DNA of 64,000 nt from positions 1 through 64,000 of the forward strand of contig JBAJFE010000015.1 of assembly GCA_037903355.1 (NCBI GenBank). The letters are read 5' to 3'. Below, piece after piece: positions 1 to 13,326 of the stretch; within the stretch, counting starts at the first letter, position 1; the number at the start of each line of letters is the position of its first letter. Origin of the DNA: Trichuris trichiura (taxonomy: Eukaryota > Nematoda > Enoplea > Trichinellida > Trichuridae). Under the pieces are notes generated by a model. The model made no database searches. It saw only the letters and a program-made list of their open reading frames with translations, and had not been told where the DNA came from. The position numbers and the translations under genes are program-made.

Positions 1-1060
1 TCGGTACTCTGTTATGGGAACGGTAACGCAGAACTATAATGAGCCCGTTTTTCTGCGCGATGGCTTCATTTAAATCCAAATGTAACGCAGCCGGCATAAA
101 CGTATTCCTGCATTATTCTGGCTTCTGGAAGCTATAGGTTTCGGTTGGGGCGGTGTTTGACCAAAACCGCTCTTGTATAGCCTGGGCGCGCATGGACGAA
201 GTAGTTTAAGCAGGGAGTATCATAGGCCCATACTTATAGATAGCATTGTTCGCATTTTTCCGGGATCGTTTGAGGTACGGGATGCTGGAGATATGAAAAA
301 ATTCTGTCTTTACATTCTTCGTACAGTAGGTTAACGATAAGAAGGGATTAGTATTTTCAAAAATAGTCACTAGCCCTCAAACGCTCGCAGGAGAACGGTT
401 TTATTTTTGAGACGGCTACAGACGCGTCGAAACTCTTCTGCGAAAAAGGATACGGAAAGGCCGAGCGCGAACGAAGCAGTTTTTTGCGCCATCGCTTCAT
501 CCGAAATGAAATCTAAAGTTGCGGGCGCAATCGTATTCCTTAATGCGTATAGCCAACAGATGGCTGTGCTGGCCCGCTATGGAGCTTTGGAATCTGCCAA
601 TTGTCTTGATAGTGGTGCTCCAATGGAGCCGCACTTGTATATTCTGAGGGGCGCATGCAGGAACTTTTAACTGGCTAATATAGTGCCCCTATACTTACGG
701 TTAGTGCCATTCCGATTTTTCAGTGCTTGTGCGAGCAACGGACACCTGGAAATATGATAAAATGCTAGTTTTTGGATTAATGGTACAGTAGGTAAAGGAA
801 AAGCAGGTACCACTAATTTCAAAAATACTGATGAGGCCTCCGCAGCGCGTGGACAAGTTTTTGGTCTGCGAGGAAGCTACCGGAGGCCGCATGAAACCGT
901 TTCGCGTCACAAAAAGACGCGCCAAACAGGCACGTAACGTCTTTTCACTTTTGAAACCTACCGAGAGCGTAGATCTTCACTCAAGCCTCACACTAACGTC
1001 TGGCGGACGTTTGTTTGGTTTTGTGCCTTTGCACGACATTAAAGTTTTTTAACTTTTTGA
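1..1060. repeat. Ancient diverged tandem duplication (about 470-bp unit)
   Basis: Positions about 40-390 and 460-850 are related along their length, for example GTATTCCTGCATTATTC (about 103) versus GTATTCCTTAATGCGTAT (about 533), and GTACAGTAGGTTAACG (about 322) versus GTACAGTAGGTAAAGG (about 784). Translated in the frame of the second copy, both share a pattern FCA(M/I)AS...KSK...AG..VFL, so the unit was probably once coding. The first copy is cut by the window edge. The 407-670 reading frame (87 residues) lies in the second copy. No family is recognised and no splice structure is convincing, so I treat it as a duplicated relic rather than a gene. Confidence 0.5.
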
Positions 1061-3403
1061 CTCGTTTTATGGGCAAATAGAAACGGGAAAAATCCATATA
1101 CATTTCTTGTTCAGACTTTAATTTTGTTTTATCTGTAGAAATAGTTCATGCATATATAGTAGTTTAAGTGGGTTTTCGTAAGACGTTAGTCTAGGTTTCA
1201 CTCCGCGTTTAAGTCTTAGTTTGAAATACTTTGGTAACGTACTTTCTTATGTAGTCATACGTTGCGATTAATAATTTCTTGAGAAGGTATACGCCATGAG
1301 AGACAGCGAACATATTCACTCCTTTCCTTTGCATAACACCAAAGTTGACTCAGCTCTATTAGCCATTAGAAATTAGAGTCACACCTTTCGCCTATCCGTG
1401 GAATTAAACAATGATTTCTTTCGTTTCTTCAAACAACACTTATAAACAATTTCTGCCGGCTTTTATCATACGGTTACTTCCATAAGTAGTTTCATAAAGC
1501 GCTTACTTCCTTGTGGCTAACATTCTAAGTAGGAAGCAGATTTTTATCCATTAGGATATGTACAAATCTCTGTTGCTCTCAACGAATTTTTACTCAGAAT
1601 CTGAATAGCAACTGAGCAGCGCAACTCCAATCGGATAGAAGAAGAACGTACAGGAAACCAGTATTGTTTCACTAACACACTTAAGACAGATGAATGAAGA
1701 TATAGTTTTGCAACTTGAAACTACAATTTTCTTCTTTCATTTGTTCTTCTACAACGTCTATAATGTCATCCCCGCAATCTGCTTCCAATCCTTCATGTAG
1801 TCTCAAAACCAGGAGTTGAGTGCAAATCACCAAAATTAAAGCAGGATAGAAACTTTTTCCAGCGATCCCATTTCCAGCTGTATGACAGATCATTAGCAAC
1901 CTTTCAACTTTAAGTGTTGCAATGATAGTTTATCCTTTCTGATGACATCCAGTTCATTCTAAGACAGATTGACCCCATAAATCCCATCTATAATTAGACT
2001 TGAGTAGGGAACAATTTCAGAAGATTCATCTTCCGTGTCGTTCTCCTTGATTAGATGAGCAAATTTTCCGGAACGGTTAAACGTCTTTACTATTTGTTGT
2101 GATGTAACCTCAGAAGAGCGTAGTAAAAATATAACTTTAAGCAAAGCACAATTTTTTTGTAAAACACACAATATCGCTGCTACTACCAAGAGTGAATACT
2201 TTTTTTGCTCATGCATGTAAGACCACAACGTCTTAACCGTGATACTTTTACAACTTTATCCTTTGGCCACCAAGAAGGGTTAACATCATCATCAAATCAA
2301 ATCACAAAACTTCCTTAGATACAGATTTTTATAAGAAATCAACAGAGCGCTTTCCCTAAAATTTTATTTGATTAATAACCTAATAATTAATGACCCTTTG
2401 GCAAATTTCGGCAAGCTTAATGCAGGCACGACAAATGCTGTTCAGTTGTTAAGACGGACAATTTAAAGTTATCGAAAGCGCTTTGTTGTGCAGCGATACA
2501 ATCAAAAATGCCTGCTCTGCATGAAATAAAGCTCAAGTATTCGTTGCTTTCGTAGTCACTCGTCGCTTTAATCGTCCGAAAGTAAAACACGTACAACGGC
2601 GGATCGGTAAGCTTTTTCGGCAGCGTAAATTCTTTGCTATATGACGCAACTCAATATCTTACAGGCAGAATGATTAGTAACAGGTATATGAGTTTTCATT
2701 ATTGATCGCTCCATAGCTTCTTTCTGTTCTTTGTAACTATACCTATAAAAATCATCACACGCACCCTACAAACGAATGGATGAGCAAGTTGTTATGAAAT
2801 ACACAGAGAATAGACGCAATTAACTTCTGGGACGTTCTACTCTCGTCGTCAGCGTAACACATGGAGGAGGGATTCACTCAGTTAAACATTTATATAGGCC
2901 TCTCTGAAGGGAACAGTGGGGGTGATTAGTTCAGTGTAGTGCAGCAGCGGTATTTACTGATGAGTTTGCTCCATATATCATTAACCTCTGTACCCCTGGC
3001 CGCGATTGGTATTTGCGTTAATGGGAACGAAGCCCCATTTTATGTCGCACAGATTGGATTATGATCACCGGTTATAGGTCGAGTGAACACTGAACAGAAT
3101 GACCATGGAAGCGTTCTTCGTAATTTCCATGATCTTCTCGGTGGAAAGGTTTTGCAATTATCTTGGATGTATTTTCTCTGACCCTTTTAGCCTGTCATCG
3201 GCATGCATGTACTGGTTGAGCATTTTCATATGATTTGGGACCTCTTAAACAAGGCATGGACTGTTTTACATGTCTGAGAGACGTTGCAAGCACATTTGAT
3301 CTGCTAAGCTACCATCGCTGTCCTGTCAAAACGAACCGAAGTCGAAAGAGGGTGACAGAAACTTTTAAAACGTATTAGGAAGTTGAACGAGTGTCCTGTG
3401 CGT
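1061..3403. other. AT-rich stretch without a supported gene
   Basis: Only short reading frames of 72-89 residues occur here, without recognisable domains or coherent splice sites. I see no tRNA, terminal repeats or tandem repeats. Confidence 0.6.
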
Positions 3404-4140
3404 TTAATCTGTCCACTTCGTTATAACAGGAAATAAACAAGACGGAAAATGAGGCTGTGTTGTACTTCCAGGAATAAGTAGCGGTAAACTGTTCAATTTG
3501 CAAAGTATGATAGATTTAAGGAAACTTTTAGAGTTTCTGTCGTTAGTTAGTGTGTGTGAGATGAGGTTCAAGTTAGAGTATGAAAGCGTCATGTGACAGT
3601 TACAGAGGACCGATAGACCATACCGGTGGCAATACCTCTTTTGTAGAAATAGGATGTTAGGAGAAAAATAGCACATACCTGTCCGAATGGATGGGTTTTC
3701 TGAATACACCAGTTTTAAGGTTACACCCTTCTTTCATGATCAAGACGGACAGGAAAGCTACCCTGCCGTTGAACTCTTCCTCCATTATTAACTTAACTTT
3801 TCCAGCTAAGAGATTATTTAAATGGCTTAGTAAAGAATTCTCTATCCCGGTGCTAACTCAGGCGAAAACGTCATCTACATGTATCTTGAAAAACGAAGCA
3901 TTCATGTCACTGTCCGCGAGAGCAAATGCTGTTTGTTCCAGGTGTCCCATGAGCACTTCAACAAGAATTGGCGAGAAGAGGTGGCACGGGTGGACTCCCT
4001 CTCGTCTTTTTGAAGGAAGAAACGGTCTTCAAATCTGAAATAGTTGCCCTGTCGCACGCAAAAGGCTGCCAATTTTCTTCAGTGGAAAGGTGTTACTTTC
4101 ATCTGACAAAAGATTGCTCTTACAAAGCTTAACAGGTCGA
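3404..4140 (-). mobile_element. Penelope-like element relic 1 (reverse transcriptase fragment)
   Basis: Read on the minus strand with frame changes, this stretch gives the palm region of a Penelope-like reverse transcriptase: YFRFEDRFFLQKDE, then LFSPILVEVLMGHLEQ, then FFKIHVDDVFA (the YVDD catalytic box, here HVDD), then a stretch ending in KPIHSDRY, which is the conserved PTHTDRY block just after the palm. Several stops and frameshifts interrupt it, so it is dead. It is oriented like the second relic at 15.2-17.2 kb. Family assignment comes from the order and spacing of these blocks; no search was possible. Confidence 0.65.
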
Positions 4141-6119
4141 GCAGGATTTTAAGTATGTAACTTATTGGGACAATAGCAGAGAAATCATTAACATCGTAAC
4201 TAAATATTACGTTCCGGCTCATCCATTTATTAGTAGAGCGCGTTTTAATTTATGTAGACTCAAGATGTCTGAACGCAAATAAATTCACGATTGAAATCTT
4301 TGTAATTCCATAAAATGAAAAGATAAATACTGACAAGAACGAAGATTACTCGTAATGCTAATAACACTACCACAGATAAAGTTGTCTCTCTTCTCTCTGA
4401 GCACGTTAAAAATGAAGTTTTATTGTCTGAGTTTTACGGCGCTCCACTTTTCCCATCTTCAGCGGAAGCGAAAGTGAACGTTAAAGCATGACAACTACGG
4501 ACGTCAGAATAGCAGTTGCTCGATAAACTGTTACCGAAGCTTAAAGTGTTGAAGATAATTTTCACACCGTCATTTCCATCTTCAAAAGCTGTTGAACACA
4601 TAGTTTGCAACGTGGATTGTTTTTTCTTAGCACCAATGTACATTACATCATTAACAGTACACATATCACTCAAGCATATTCACAAGTGAAATGGTCTCTT
4701 TTTCTTTACTTCAGTTCCTTTACTACAGTTTAATGCACATGATACGACGATAACAACGCACGGAGTTCACTCATCCATACTATATTTCGAAGGCTTCAGC
4801 GGTAAACTATGTGACCGTGTAGCGAAGAAAACTTAATTCAGCTTCGCCAGAGCAAAATGTCGTTCTCAATATAGTAATTGACGATGAAAGGATTCTAACC
4901 GTTATTGTACACTTTCGATGACCGATGAGGACTACAGCGCTTACTCTGTTAATCCATTCAGAATAAGCAGTTGTGGTCTTCCTTGATGGTTTTGTACAGC
5001 TGAGATTGTCATCCCTCCTCTCTCTTTTGACAGATTCTCTTTATATCTCTCAAGTAGTGTGTTACCAGTTGTTCCACTGTAGGAATCAGAGTATTTTCTT
5101 TTGACTTCCAACACAGTCTAGGCTTATCGGTACGTCAACTGGTCATTCTGTCCTTCCTGATAATACATCTTATCTCCACTTTCTGGACAAATTCGTGAAA
5201 GCTCTTTTCTCCAAGGCGGTGGTGCTACAGATTAACGAGTAAGAAGCCTGAAGGCGTAGGCGCAGAATCTTGTACCATGCCCTTACCCTCTCTTCTTACC
5301 AGCCTAGTCGCATCGATATTCTTTTAAACAATTGCTCTGCCGTAATGCAGTTTTAATCTGAGATACGCACCACAACAAATACTGATTGTTTTTTCTCCCA
5401 TTCGTTTTATAATTAATGTTAACGTCGAATACTAATGATAGCGATGAAGCGAAGTGAAGGTATTCATCCGTATCAGCAGATTTGTTATAGATAAACTAAG
5501 AAATGGAACTTTAAGACTTCAGGAAAAATACTCCACGTTGCAAAGTATAGATTCAGCAAGCTACAAAAAGATGGGATGTACAAAACAATGCGCTTAAACT
5601 TAGCAATAGCAAAACCAATCTAAAAACTCTCAACTCTCCTAGCAGCTTATCGGCGAACACTGATTAGAAAATCTTTGAGCATAATTTAACGTTCACCTCC
5701 AAGTGCACTAAAGATCGAACAACAGAAGTGCGCATAAGCTTCAGACAGTAAACGTGATTATTTTCCTAATCTTCAAGTCCTTAAAGAGTAGAGACAACAA
5801 CATAAAAAGTACTGTTAGCATACATCCAGCATTCAGTAAGCGTAAACAATTAACAACAAGATAACACCATAGATGTAGCCAAACAAATTTTCTTCACCTA
5901 TGCAAAAGAATGCGATTTCATTCCACGCTGACATAAAAGTGCAAGCAGAAACTGTAACTAGCGTTGGCTAGAGCAAAAATTGAAAATGCAGGAACAAAAG
6001 GCGATCCGCAACACAGCACAAAACGAAATCGTCAACCGTTGCATGCGAGCAGGCGAGCGAAATGCTGCACTGGCGAGAAACTGTCTCTGCCGTCCATAAA
6101 TCGTCAGTGGACAGTGTTC
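4141..6119. other. Stretch without a supported gene
   Basis: There is no convincing coding sequence. The short frames at 4434-4673 (-) and 5958-6290 (-) have no recognisable domain. Parts of 4.9-5.3 kb could be further decayed retroelement, but I could not confirm any reverse transcriptase block. Confidence 0.5.
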
Positions 6120-6600
6120 ACCCCTCCCCTGAACGAAAGGAGGGAGGAATTTACATGTCTCCCTCAGTTTCGTGCAACACGAGGAGGGAGAGCATGTATC
6201 TCTCCCTTCACAAATTGATAGAGGGGCGGCAATGACCCCTCCACTGATAAGGCTCCTGGAGGAGGGGCAGCAACTTGCCTGCCCTGACAAGACTGCTGCG
6301 AAAAGCCACTAAGCGTCCCTGCTCCGCCCGTAACCGCCCTCCCTTCTTTGGAGGAGCTCCGGCGGACAGGAGCGGTTTGACGCCGTGTTTGAAGAGCAGG
6401 GGCGACATCAAACCGCCCTTCTCCTCGCTGGAGGAGCAGGAGCGGCGAGTAACCGCCCCTCTCGTCGCTGAAAGAGCAGGAGCGGCGACGAACCGCTCCA
6501 CTCCTTACGGATGGTGCAACAGCGGCTGCTTAGCCGCGCAGCACCTTCCCGAAGGTGTCGGAGCGACGAGTAACCGCTCTGACGACCGCGAAAATGCGTG
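6120..6600. repeat. GC-rich hairpin-forming minisatellite
   Basis: A GC-rich island in AT-rich surroundings. It is made of degenerate units of about 40-50 bp that repeat GAGGAGCAGGAGCGG followed by CGAGTAACCGCCCC or a variant. GGAGCGG is followed within a few bases by CCGCCCC or CCGCTCC, so each unit can fold into a short hairpin. The overlapping open frames on both strands (6208-6649 and neighbours) are by-products of the GC-rich repetition, not genes. Confidence 0.7.
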
Positions 6601-7819
6601 CACATGCAAGGAACCATCTCCCAGCTATTCATGCAACAAAGAAGTGTAGAGCGTGCATTTCCCATTGCTTCAATAACCAAAAGCACAAGCAGAACACCCG
6701 TACAAATATGGTAACATGCATAGAAATGCAAGAGCATACTTGCCGTGCAAAGTACATGCACCCTCATTAACAGATCATTGCGCGGAGGTATCATTTCTCT
6801 TTACGACGTTAAGCGAGGGTACTAAACTGTTTTTCTACAGTATCGCTAAACAGGAAGGTTTTTCTTTCCTACCAAAATTTGTATACTTTTCATTTCGTTT
6901 TACCGAAGTGCGCTGAATATCACACGTTTAATAAGGCTGTTAATATTGAGAACAAGCTATTAATCGTCTTCACGGTTTTCATTAAAGCCATTGCGAGGCA
7001 ACAGTATACGGTTAAGCATTCACGGAGAATGAACGGAAACCAGCTTAGAGGTGACGGATAAACAATCGGTCATCTTTCCATGTCGGCTCAAAGATTTCAT
7101 AGTGCCACGATTTTGAACATTATTCTTATTCTCAAATTAATAAACGTTGTGAAATATTATGGCCTTTTTCTTTGTTGACCATTATCATTCCTCTTTTATT
7201 CCTTTAGTCCTCTGAAAACTACTATTTCTTGTCTTTCCTTAAGGAAAGTCACAGTTGATTGAAACCGAAACAACAGCACTTTTCTATTTCCCTTTTCTAT
7301 TGAGAATGTTTATGGAGTCTTGAAGAAAAGATTTACGCAAGCAGAGTATGGTAGGCCGTACCATTCTAAGTGTATAAGTGATAGAGATTTTTGTAACCGC
7401 TGCGAACTGTAAAGAATCTTATTTCATGAAAGTTTAAATTACAAGATCTTCTGATAGAATAGTAGTCGCGGTGCATAGCGAACTGAATAGCGAAGTTGTC
7501 TTTCATAAACTGGAAATTGTGGAAAGGACAGATGCACAAGAGATAAAAATCGATAGACGCCTAACAAATTCCTTTATGTTTATAAGGTGCTCATTACCTT
7601 AAGCTGACGGAACTTATGCCTAGTATCGCATCCTGGACAAGTAACATTAACGTCAAGGACTTTTTGATAGAGCAAACAAGGGTACTGACAATTTAACAAA
7701 AGTGGCTTAGAGAGAAGATCGCGGCACTAGTAGATCCATGGTAGGCCTCTCTCCATATAATACACTTGGATGGAAGAGAAGATCTAAGGGTACCTAGCTA
7801 AGGAAATGAACTTTATGAA
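6601..7819. other. Stretch without a supported gene
   Basis: Short overlapping frames (60-71 residues) only, none with a recognisable domain. A decayed 5' part of the adjacent Penelope-like relic may lie at its right end, but no reverse transcriptase motif is visible. Confidence 0.5.
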
Positions 7820-8580
7820 TTGTTGCAAAGCTCACAAAAGCTTCGTCTCACGGCAGCAACGATGCGATGCGAAAACTTTGACTGGTGCACTGCAATAGTG
7901 TACAAAGTTAGGGGGACGCGTTCAGCCTCTTACATTGGAGAGATGAGAAATAGCCTTCCCAACAATTTTAAGCAAATGAAAAGTACTTTCGGCAATGTGA
8001 GAACATCAAAGATAGGCTCAGAAAAATAAATAAAAGTTATCTGGGAAATCTTTATATCTGCTTCAACGAACACTTTTGAAAAAACCATAACGGTATCTAC
8101 GCTCATCCCACATGCGGCAAAAACGCCATGTCTTGCGAAATCCTAACGAACCTTGCAAAGGAAGGCAACGTATACTCATAGAGCTACAGGGAGTGGACAA
8201 AGGAGTAGCAGAAACGAAGACAAAGGCATTAACCTAAGAAACGGCAGCCTAAACATCACTGAAAAACTGTTCCAGCCAAAAGGAAATCTATGAAACTCTT
8301 ATTTTGCTTCCTGTCTTGAAGGAGAGATATTGTGAAAAGATTTGGTAAAGTAGCGAAGGCGTGAGAAGAAACTATGCTACAGTAATGGCAAGTAAAGTAA
8401 GAAAATTTTGTTAGACTTCGTTTACACGATGAAAAACAACCTTGAAAATTATGACGTGTCAATGTGATTTCGCAAGGCGCAACTGAAGTGGTATTTTTGT
8501 CTTCGTTAAGACACTTAACCATAACGTTGCTCGCAATTGCTATCGACTTTAACTAAGCCGGCGAAGACGGAGTGCCATTT
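7820..8580 (+). mobile_element. Penelope-like element relic 2 (GIY-YIG endonuclease end)
   Basis: The plus strand at 7880-8030 encodes AIVYKVRGTRSASYIGEMRN followed by SLPNNFKQMKSTFGN. This matches the C-terminal GIY-YIG endonuclease of Penelope-like elements (VVYK...C..CYIGET...L..R...H). The GIY-YIG core is recognisable as VYK and YIG. The key Cys/His residues are partly lost and no reverse transcriptase is intact nearby. A weak copy of the family terminal-repeat core (GGCGAAGACGGAG) follows at about 8559, the expected 3' position. Confidence 0.5.
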
Positions 8581-10969
8581 GTCTACGAGGACAGTTGGGT
8601 TATCAACTAACGAACACTGAGTGTGGACATGTCACTTTCGTAAAATGAAAAGAAGACCGTAGAGTTTTCAACGCTTATAAGTCGATGAGAACTTTAAATG
8701 CGTTGCAATTCTCATTATAAAAATCAGAAAACTCCTGTTAGGTCGAACGAATAAAAAGACGAACGTCTACCGTAAAATAATTTTCTACAATGTGAAAACG
8801 TAAGGAGTCGTTAAATAGCGTTAGTTATTGAATCTAAACTATGAGAGACGTTATTTCGTAACGGGAGCGTAAAAATTCGTTGCTTTGTACGGATGCAAAC
8901 GGTCTCTGTAAACCTCTACCGACGGTGCTGATGTGGTGAACGACTCGTGTCTATCAGAGGCAAGCAGTTGTCTAAGAGGTAAAATATTGCTATTCCACGA
9001 CTATCACGAAGAATACTCATCGACTGCTTATTTGCAGGAGCGCTTATAGGAGAGGAAATAAAAGAAATGGTCAAGAAAAGTAAAGCCAGAGGACACTTGT
9101 GAAGGAAGAAAATTAAGAAACAAAAGTCCGTTTAATTAAAAGGGTGATAATGAATGTTTTGTGCCAAACAAAAAAGAAACGGGATTCAAAGAAAGGGAAC
9201 AAACTATAGCAAAAAAGCCAGCTGAGAGTGACTACTCATTTGCGGCTGCGTCAGATTGCCTCTAAAAGGGAAGACAGGTGCAATTTCAATCTTCATTCCT
9301 CGCCCAGTGTTTCTTCCTTTATGGGCTTTAGCCTGGATTTTGGACAAGGAGCGCCCGGAGTGGACGAAGTGATAGAGTTTTACAGAAACGGATTGCTTCC
9401 GTACAGAGCAATCAATTGATGGAATGGGCCATTACACGAACATGTTTTTTATTGTTTATAGCCAATTACCAAATGTTCATTATGCCTCACTCAGATGCTG
9501 ACTTATACATGTTACTGAGTAAACTGTTGCGTCTTATGGCAAGTACTTTTTGAAGTAATTGAACAACAGTTAGCGGACTAAGAGTATTAATAATTTAGGT
9601 CTTAATTACTTTCCATTATGTCATGTACACTGAATGACAACTTTAAAGCAGTAAGAACATTAATTTTCATTACGAAAACTATTCTTTCCGATCTTTTCAA
9701 CCAATAATTACTTATTAATTATTCTTATGCAAACGTGTTGTACACAACGCCAGTCGCTATTATACTAAATCTAACTGTACTTCTACCTCCTAAGTTCTTA
9801 CGGTAAAGCACGAATAATGGCTTCTAAAAGCAAATTTATCTCTTATTCTCTCTAGTTCAACTTTAAAATTGATCACTCATATTCCAAGAGAAACACAAAA
9901 AGTTTCAAAAACGCTTCTTACCTGAAGTTGTCGTTCCTTCTTCAAGTTCCTGTCGCGGTTGGTTTGCGATCGCTTTTGCGGTGTGACGTCGAAATATGAA
10001 TTTTTCCATTGTTGACTGCGGCGATGAAGTCTATGAACGTTAACACATACAAAAGGCAACGGAAAATGTAGATAACGCAGATATAGAGAAACGTGGTGGC
10101 AGAAAGACGAAAATCTTTATGACGTTTGGCAAGGCAAAAGCAGTCTACCTACGAAAAGCAGACGTGTAATACTGATAAGAACACCTATTGCAGCAGCTTT
10201 GGCGAAAAGATAAGTGTTGCGTGCAAATTATTTGCGACGATGTGATAAGCTTATCTGCGAGCTGCCGTGGCATAGCTCAAGTGGTTTTTAGTGTAAAAAA
10301 GTTATGCTAACGCTACCAGATAATTGTTTATCGTCGCGAAAACCGTAAATGTTAAAGAAATCTGTTACAAGAGGACAACTGGATATTAACGTTGTGTGCG
10401 CATTGTCAAATTGACGTTTACCAAATGCTTACCTAAAGAACCAAATGGATAATGTCGTCCCTGAAATGTGTTGAAAAACGGGCTTTTCATCCACCAATAG
10501 AACGCAACTTTTGAGACATACCAGTAGCCGTCTTTGGCACAATGCGTAATGGCGAAGGAATGAAAAAGAAGGGGATTCCGGATAGGGTTAAGTATTGATC
10601 AGTTAGGTAAATATTTGTCGACAAATGGTGCAGAAAACTCCGCTACAAATCGAGGGACAAAACCATGATGAAATCAGGTCAAGTGGAGGACAATAGCTTA
10701 CGCAAATAATAAAACAAGCAACCTTTACGTAACGCTTCCCATTACCTGCTTGCATCTGCGTACGGATACAGTTTGCAGCGTCATTTCTCGTACCAATGGG
10801 GTCAAGCTTAGGCTTAGGGTATAAAAATTATACGAAAAGTATATGGGAAGCAGATTACAGGAATTTTAAACCTAAGCGTAACATCGAACCTACTCTAACA
10901 AAAGAAAAGAGTGCGAGGTCGGTAGTCCATGAGACGAGGCAAATCGGAATAATCCAAAAGTTGCCTTGT
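8581..10969. other. AT-rich stretch without a supported gene
   Basis: Reading frames are 60-88 residues long and carry no recognisable domain. I see no structured repeat or RNA gene. Confidence 0.55.
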
Positions 10970-11480
10970 TATTTACTTCCCTCTGATCTGGTTTGCTTTC
11001 TTTTCCTTTTTTCTGATTCGGCTTTTTTCTTCCTGACTTTTTTTTCTTCACCTTCTTTTAGTTATTCAACGTTACGTTGTCCCTTTCTGTTCGTCGTGGG
11101 GGTGCCATTCATTTCGATCTGCCGCAACTCTACTGCTTGATATCGTCACTTTTCGACCTTCTCTTCTGCGCGTTTTTCTTATTTATAATTTCTTCCTGTC
11201 TCGTTTGTTGCTATTCGCTGTCCATTTTTTGATCTTCATTCATGTTTCCTTCTGCTTTCGGTTATTCCTTCGTCGTTTGCTTCATTTTTCCAGTTTTTCT
11301 TCTTACACATCCATTTTGGTAAATTCTTTGCTTTTTCGCTTCTTTCTGTCATATTTCTGCTTCTTTTCTATGTACCTGTTTTGGTAGCGCCACCTTTTCT
11401 TCTCCGGTGTTCTCGCTACTTTAAAATCTTTTACTGTTGGTTTTGCCTCTTCTCTGTTTCTATCCTCTTTGTAATGGCTG
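10970..11480 (+). repeat. Pyrimidine-rich tract of about 500 bp
   Basis: The plus strand is strongly biased to T and C, with runs such as TTTCTTTTCC and TTCTTCCTGAC, over about 500 bp. The frames at 10796-11140, 11205-11387 and 11303-11572 (-) are low-complexity products of this bias (F/S/L-rich, or K/E/R-rich on the other strand). No gene is inferred. Confidence 0.6.
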
Positions 11481-13326
11481 TTTAAGTCTATCAAGTATCC
11501 AATGGTTTTTTGTTCGTTGCCATTACGCATTGCTATGTTGACAGTATGTTGTAAGTGGTAAAATCCGTGCACTCAATTGGCAAAGAAAGAGAATTGTCTT
11601 CTGTGTTTTCAAGAAATTGGATTGACCGTCGATAACAACAACTTTTCCAGCAAGAAGCCTTGAACATTAGTTAGCGATACAACGCGGAGAGTTTATACCA
11701 GAGGTGGGGAGAACGTCCGACCCGCGAGACCATTCCATCCGGTCCTCAAAACATTCCCTCTCATCAACTGAGGCAACCAACCGCACATGGATGCGAGATT
11801 CAGTGAAATGTGACTGTGGGACGTTATTTTTTGAAAATGCGATACATTCCTTGTATGTGAATTCTAGTAATAACATAAACCTTGCGTAACAAGCAGACAG
11901 CATCAGCCTGGCTAGGAAGACTGCCGTGCTGTCGGCTCTCTGTCGACAAACCGATGTCGTTAGTCTTCGGAGGCAAGAACTAAGCTGCACTAGTGTGCGC
12001 GTCAGTAGCGTGGACCATTGGCCGCCTACCGACCCAAAGTATTATTCTTATCTCGCCTTATCGCTTTGTTCGAAGGGTGACTTAAATGAACATACGCGCA
12101 AACAATGCAGGTTATGTCCTTTGGTGGAGTATTCTGTATGGCCCGCGAATGGTCTTACAAACGTCCGAACGGCTCGCGGCAGAAAAAAGGTTCCCTAGCC
12201 TCGGTTTCTGCAACAATTACATGCAATTAGTCAGTGTCACATGCAGGGAAATTCCAGAATACGTCACTACTTACGTGCACGAAACCTTTGTGAGAGTTAG
12301 CGCGACGTACTAATGGAAACAATGACCCTAATGAAAGCTGCTATCAAGGAGAGAAAAGGCCAAACTCTCAGACGTAACTGTTCATTGAACAAGAAATTAA
12401 AGCATCAACGGTTACAGAGTATTGTGCTCACACACTCTACAACCCACGATGCCATGTCCGAAATAATAATTCTCTTACGTTAAGAAGGTACTTTTAAAGT
12501 GATATATTAAGCTTTGAAGGTGGCATTTTTGTAAAAATTTTAAGAAATTGCTTTCCTTTCTACAAAACATTTCTTAGGACCGTTCGTTGTAATAGTAACT
12601 TTACTTAATTTGGATAGAGAGCTCAAGTCAGCAAAATATAGACAATAAAATCAGCAGCTATGGATGTCTAATTTTATGGCCTTATGGAATAAAAGAGTCA
12701 AGACAAAGACAGGTCAATACTTTATAATGCGCTTAAAGTAACCAAAATTTCGCTTCCCTGCGTGACACTCGCATTGTTGCGCACTCTATTATTGCCAGAG
12801 AAGAAAGGCTCAGAGAAGTCACAAACGCTTATTCAAAGTACCGAACTAAATCTTCGATGGAAATTATTAATACTAGCACTGTTTACGTCATTTCACACTT
12901 TCGTTCTTAAACTTAGAAACTGATGATGCTGACGACACCTAAGCCTTTCGATTGAAATAAGCAAAATTTACATTTGAACGACGTTTCTGCTGGTGTTAAA
13001 ATATCAAGTTCTGGAGTTCTTCATTTTCTCACCAATCTAATAACGGATACATATACCAAGGACACGACGTACGAGATAAGTGGAAGTAAGACAACTGTCC
13101 AAAAAAAACTTTGACAACATAAAACCCAAGACATTTTGACTTCTACATAATGAAGACAACAGATAAGTCTCTTCGCGTACTACAGTCTAATGACTGATGA
13201 AAGAGTCTACATGTTGTACGAATTGTACACGCAACAACACTGAATGCCAATAGCAAAATAAACAGAGAAAAATAATGATACAATAAAAGGTCTTGAAAAT
13301 GTGATGTTTTTGTACCGGAATGTAAG
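11481..13326. other. Stretch without a supported gene
   Basis: Overlapping frames at 11667-12313 on both strands show no recognisable domain and no coherent splice pattern. The rest is AT-rich. Confidence 0.5.

Noticed and set aside
6208..6794. Overlapping frames of 97-128 residues as genes
   Set aside because: They arise from the GC-rich minisatellite, run on both strands and have repetitive composition.
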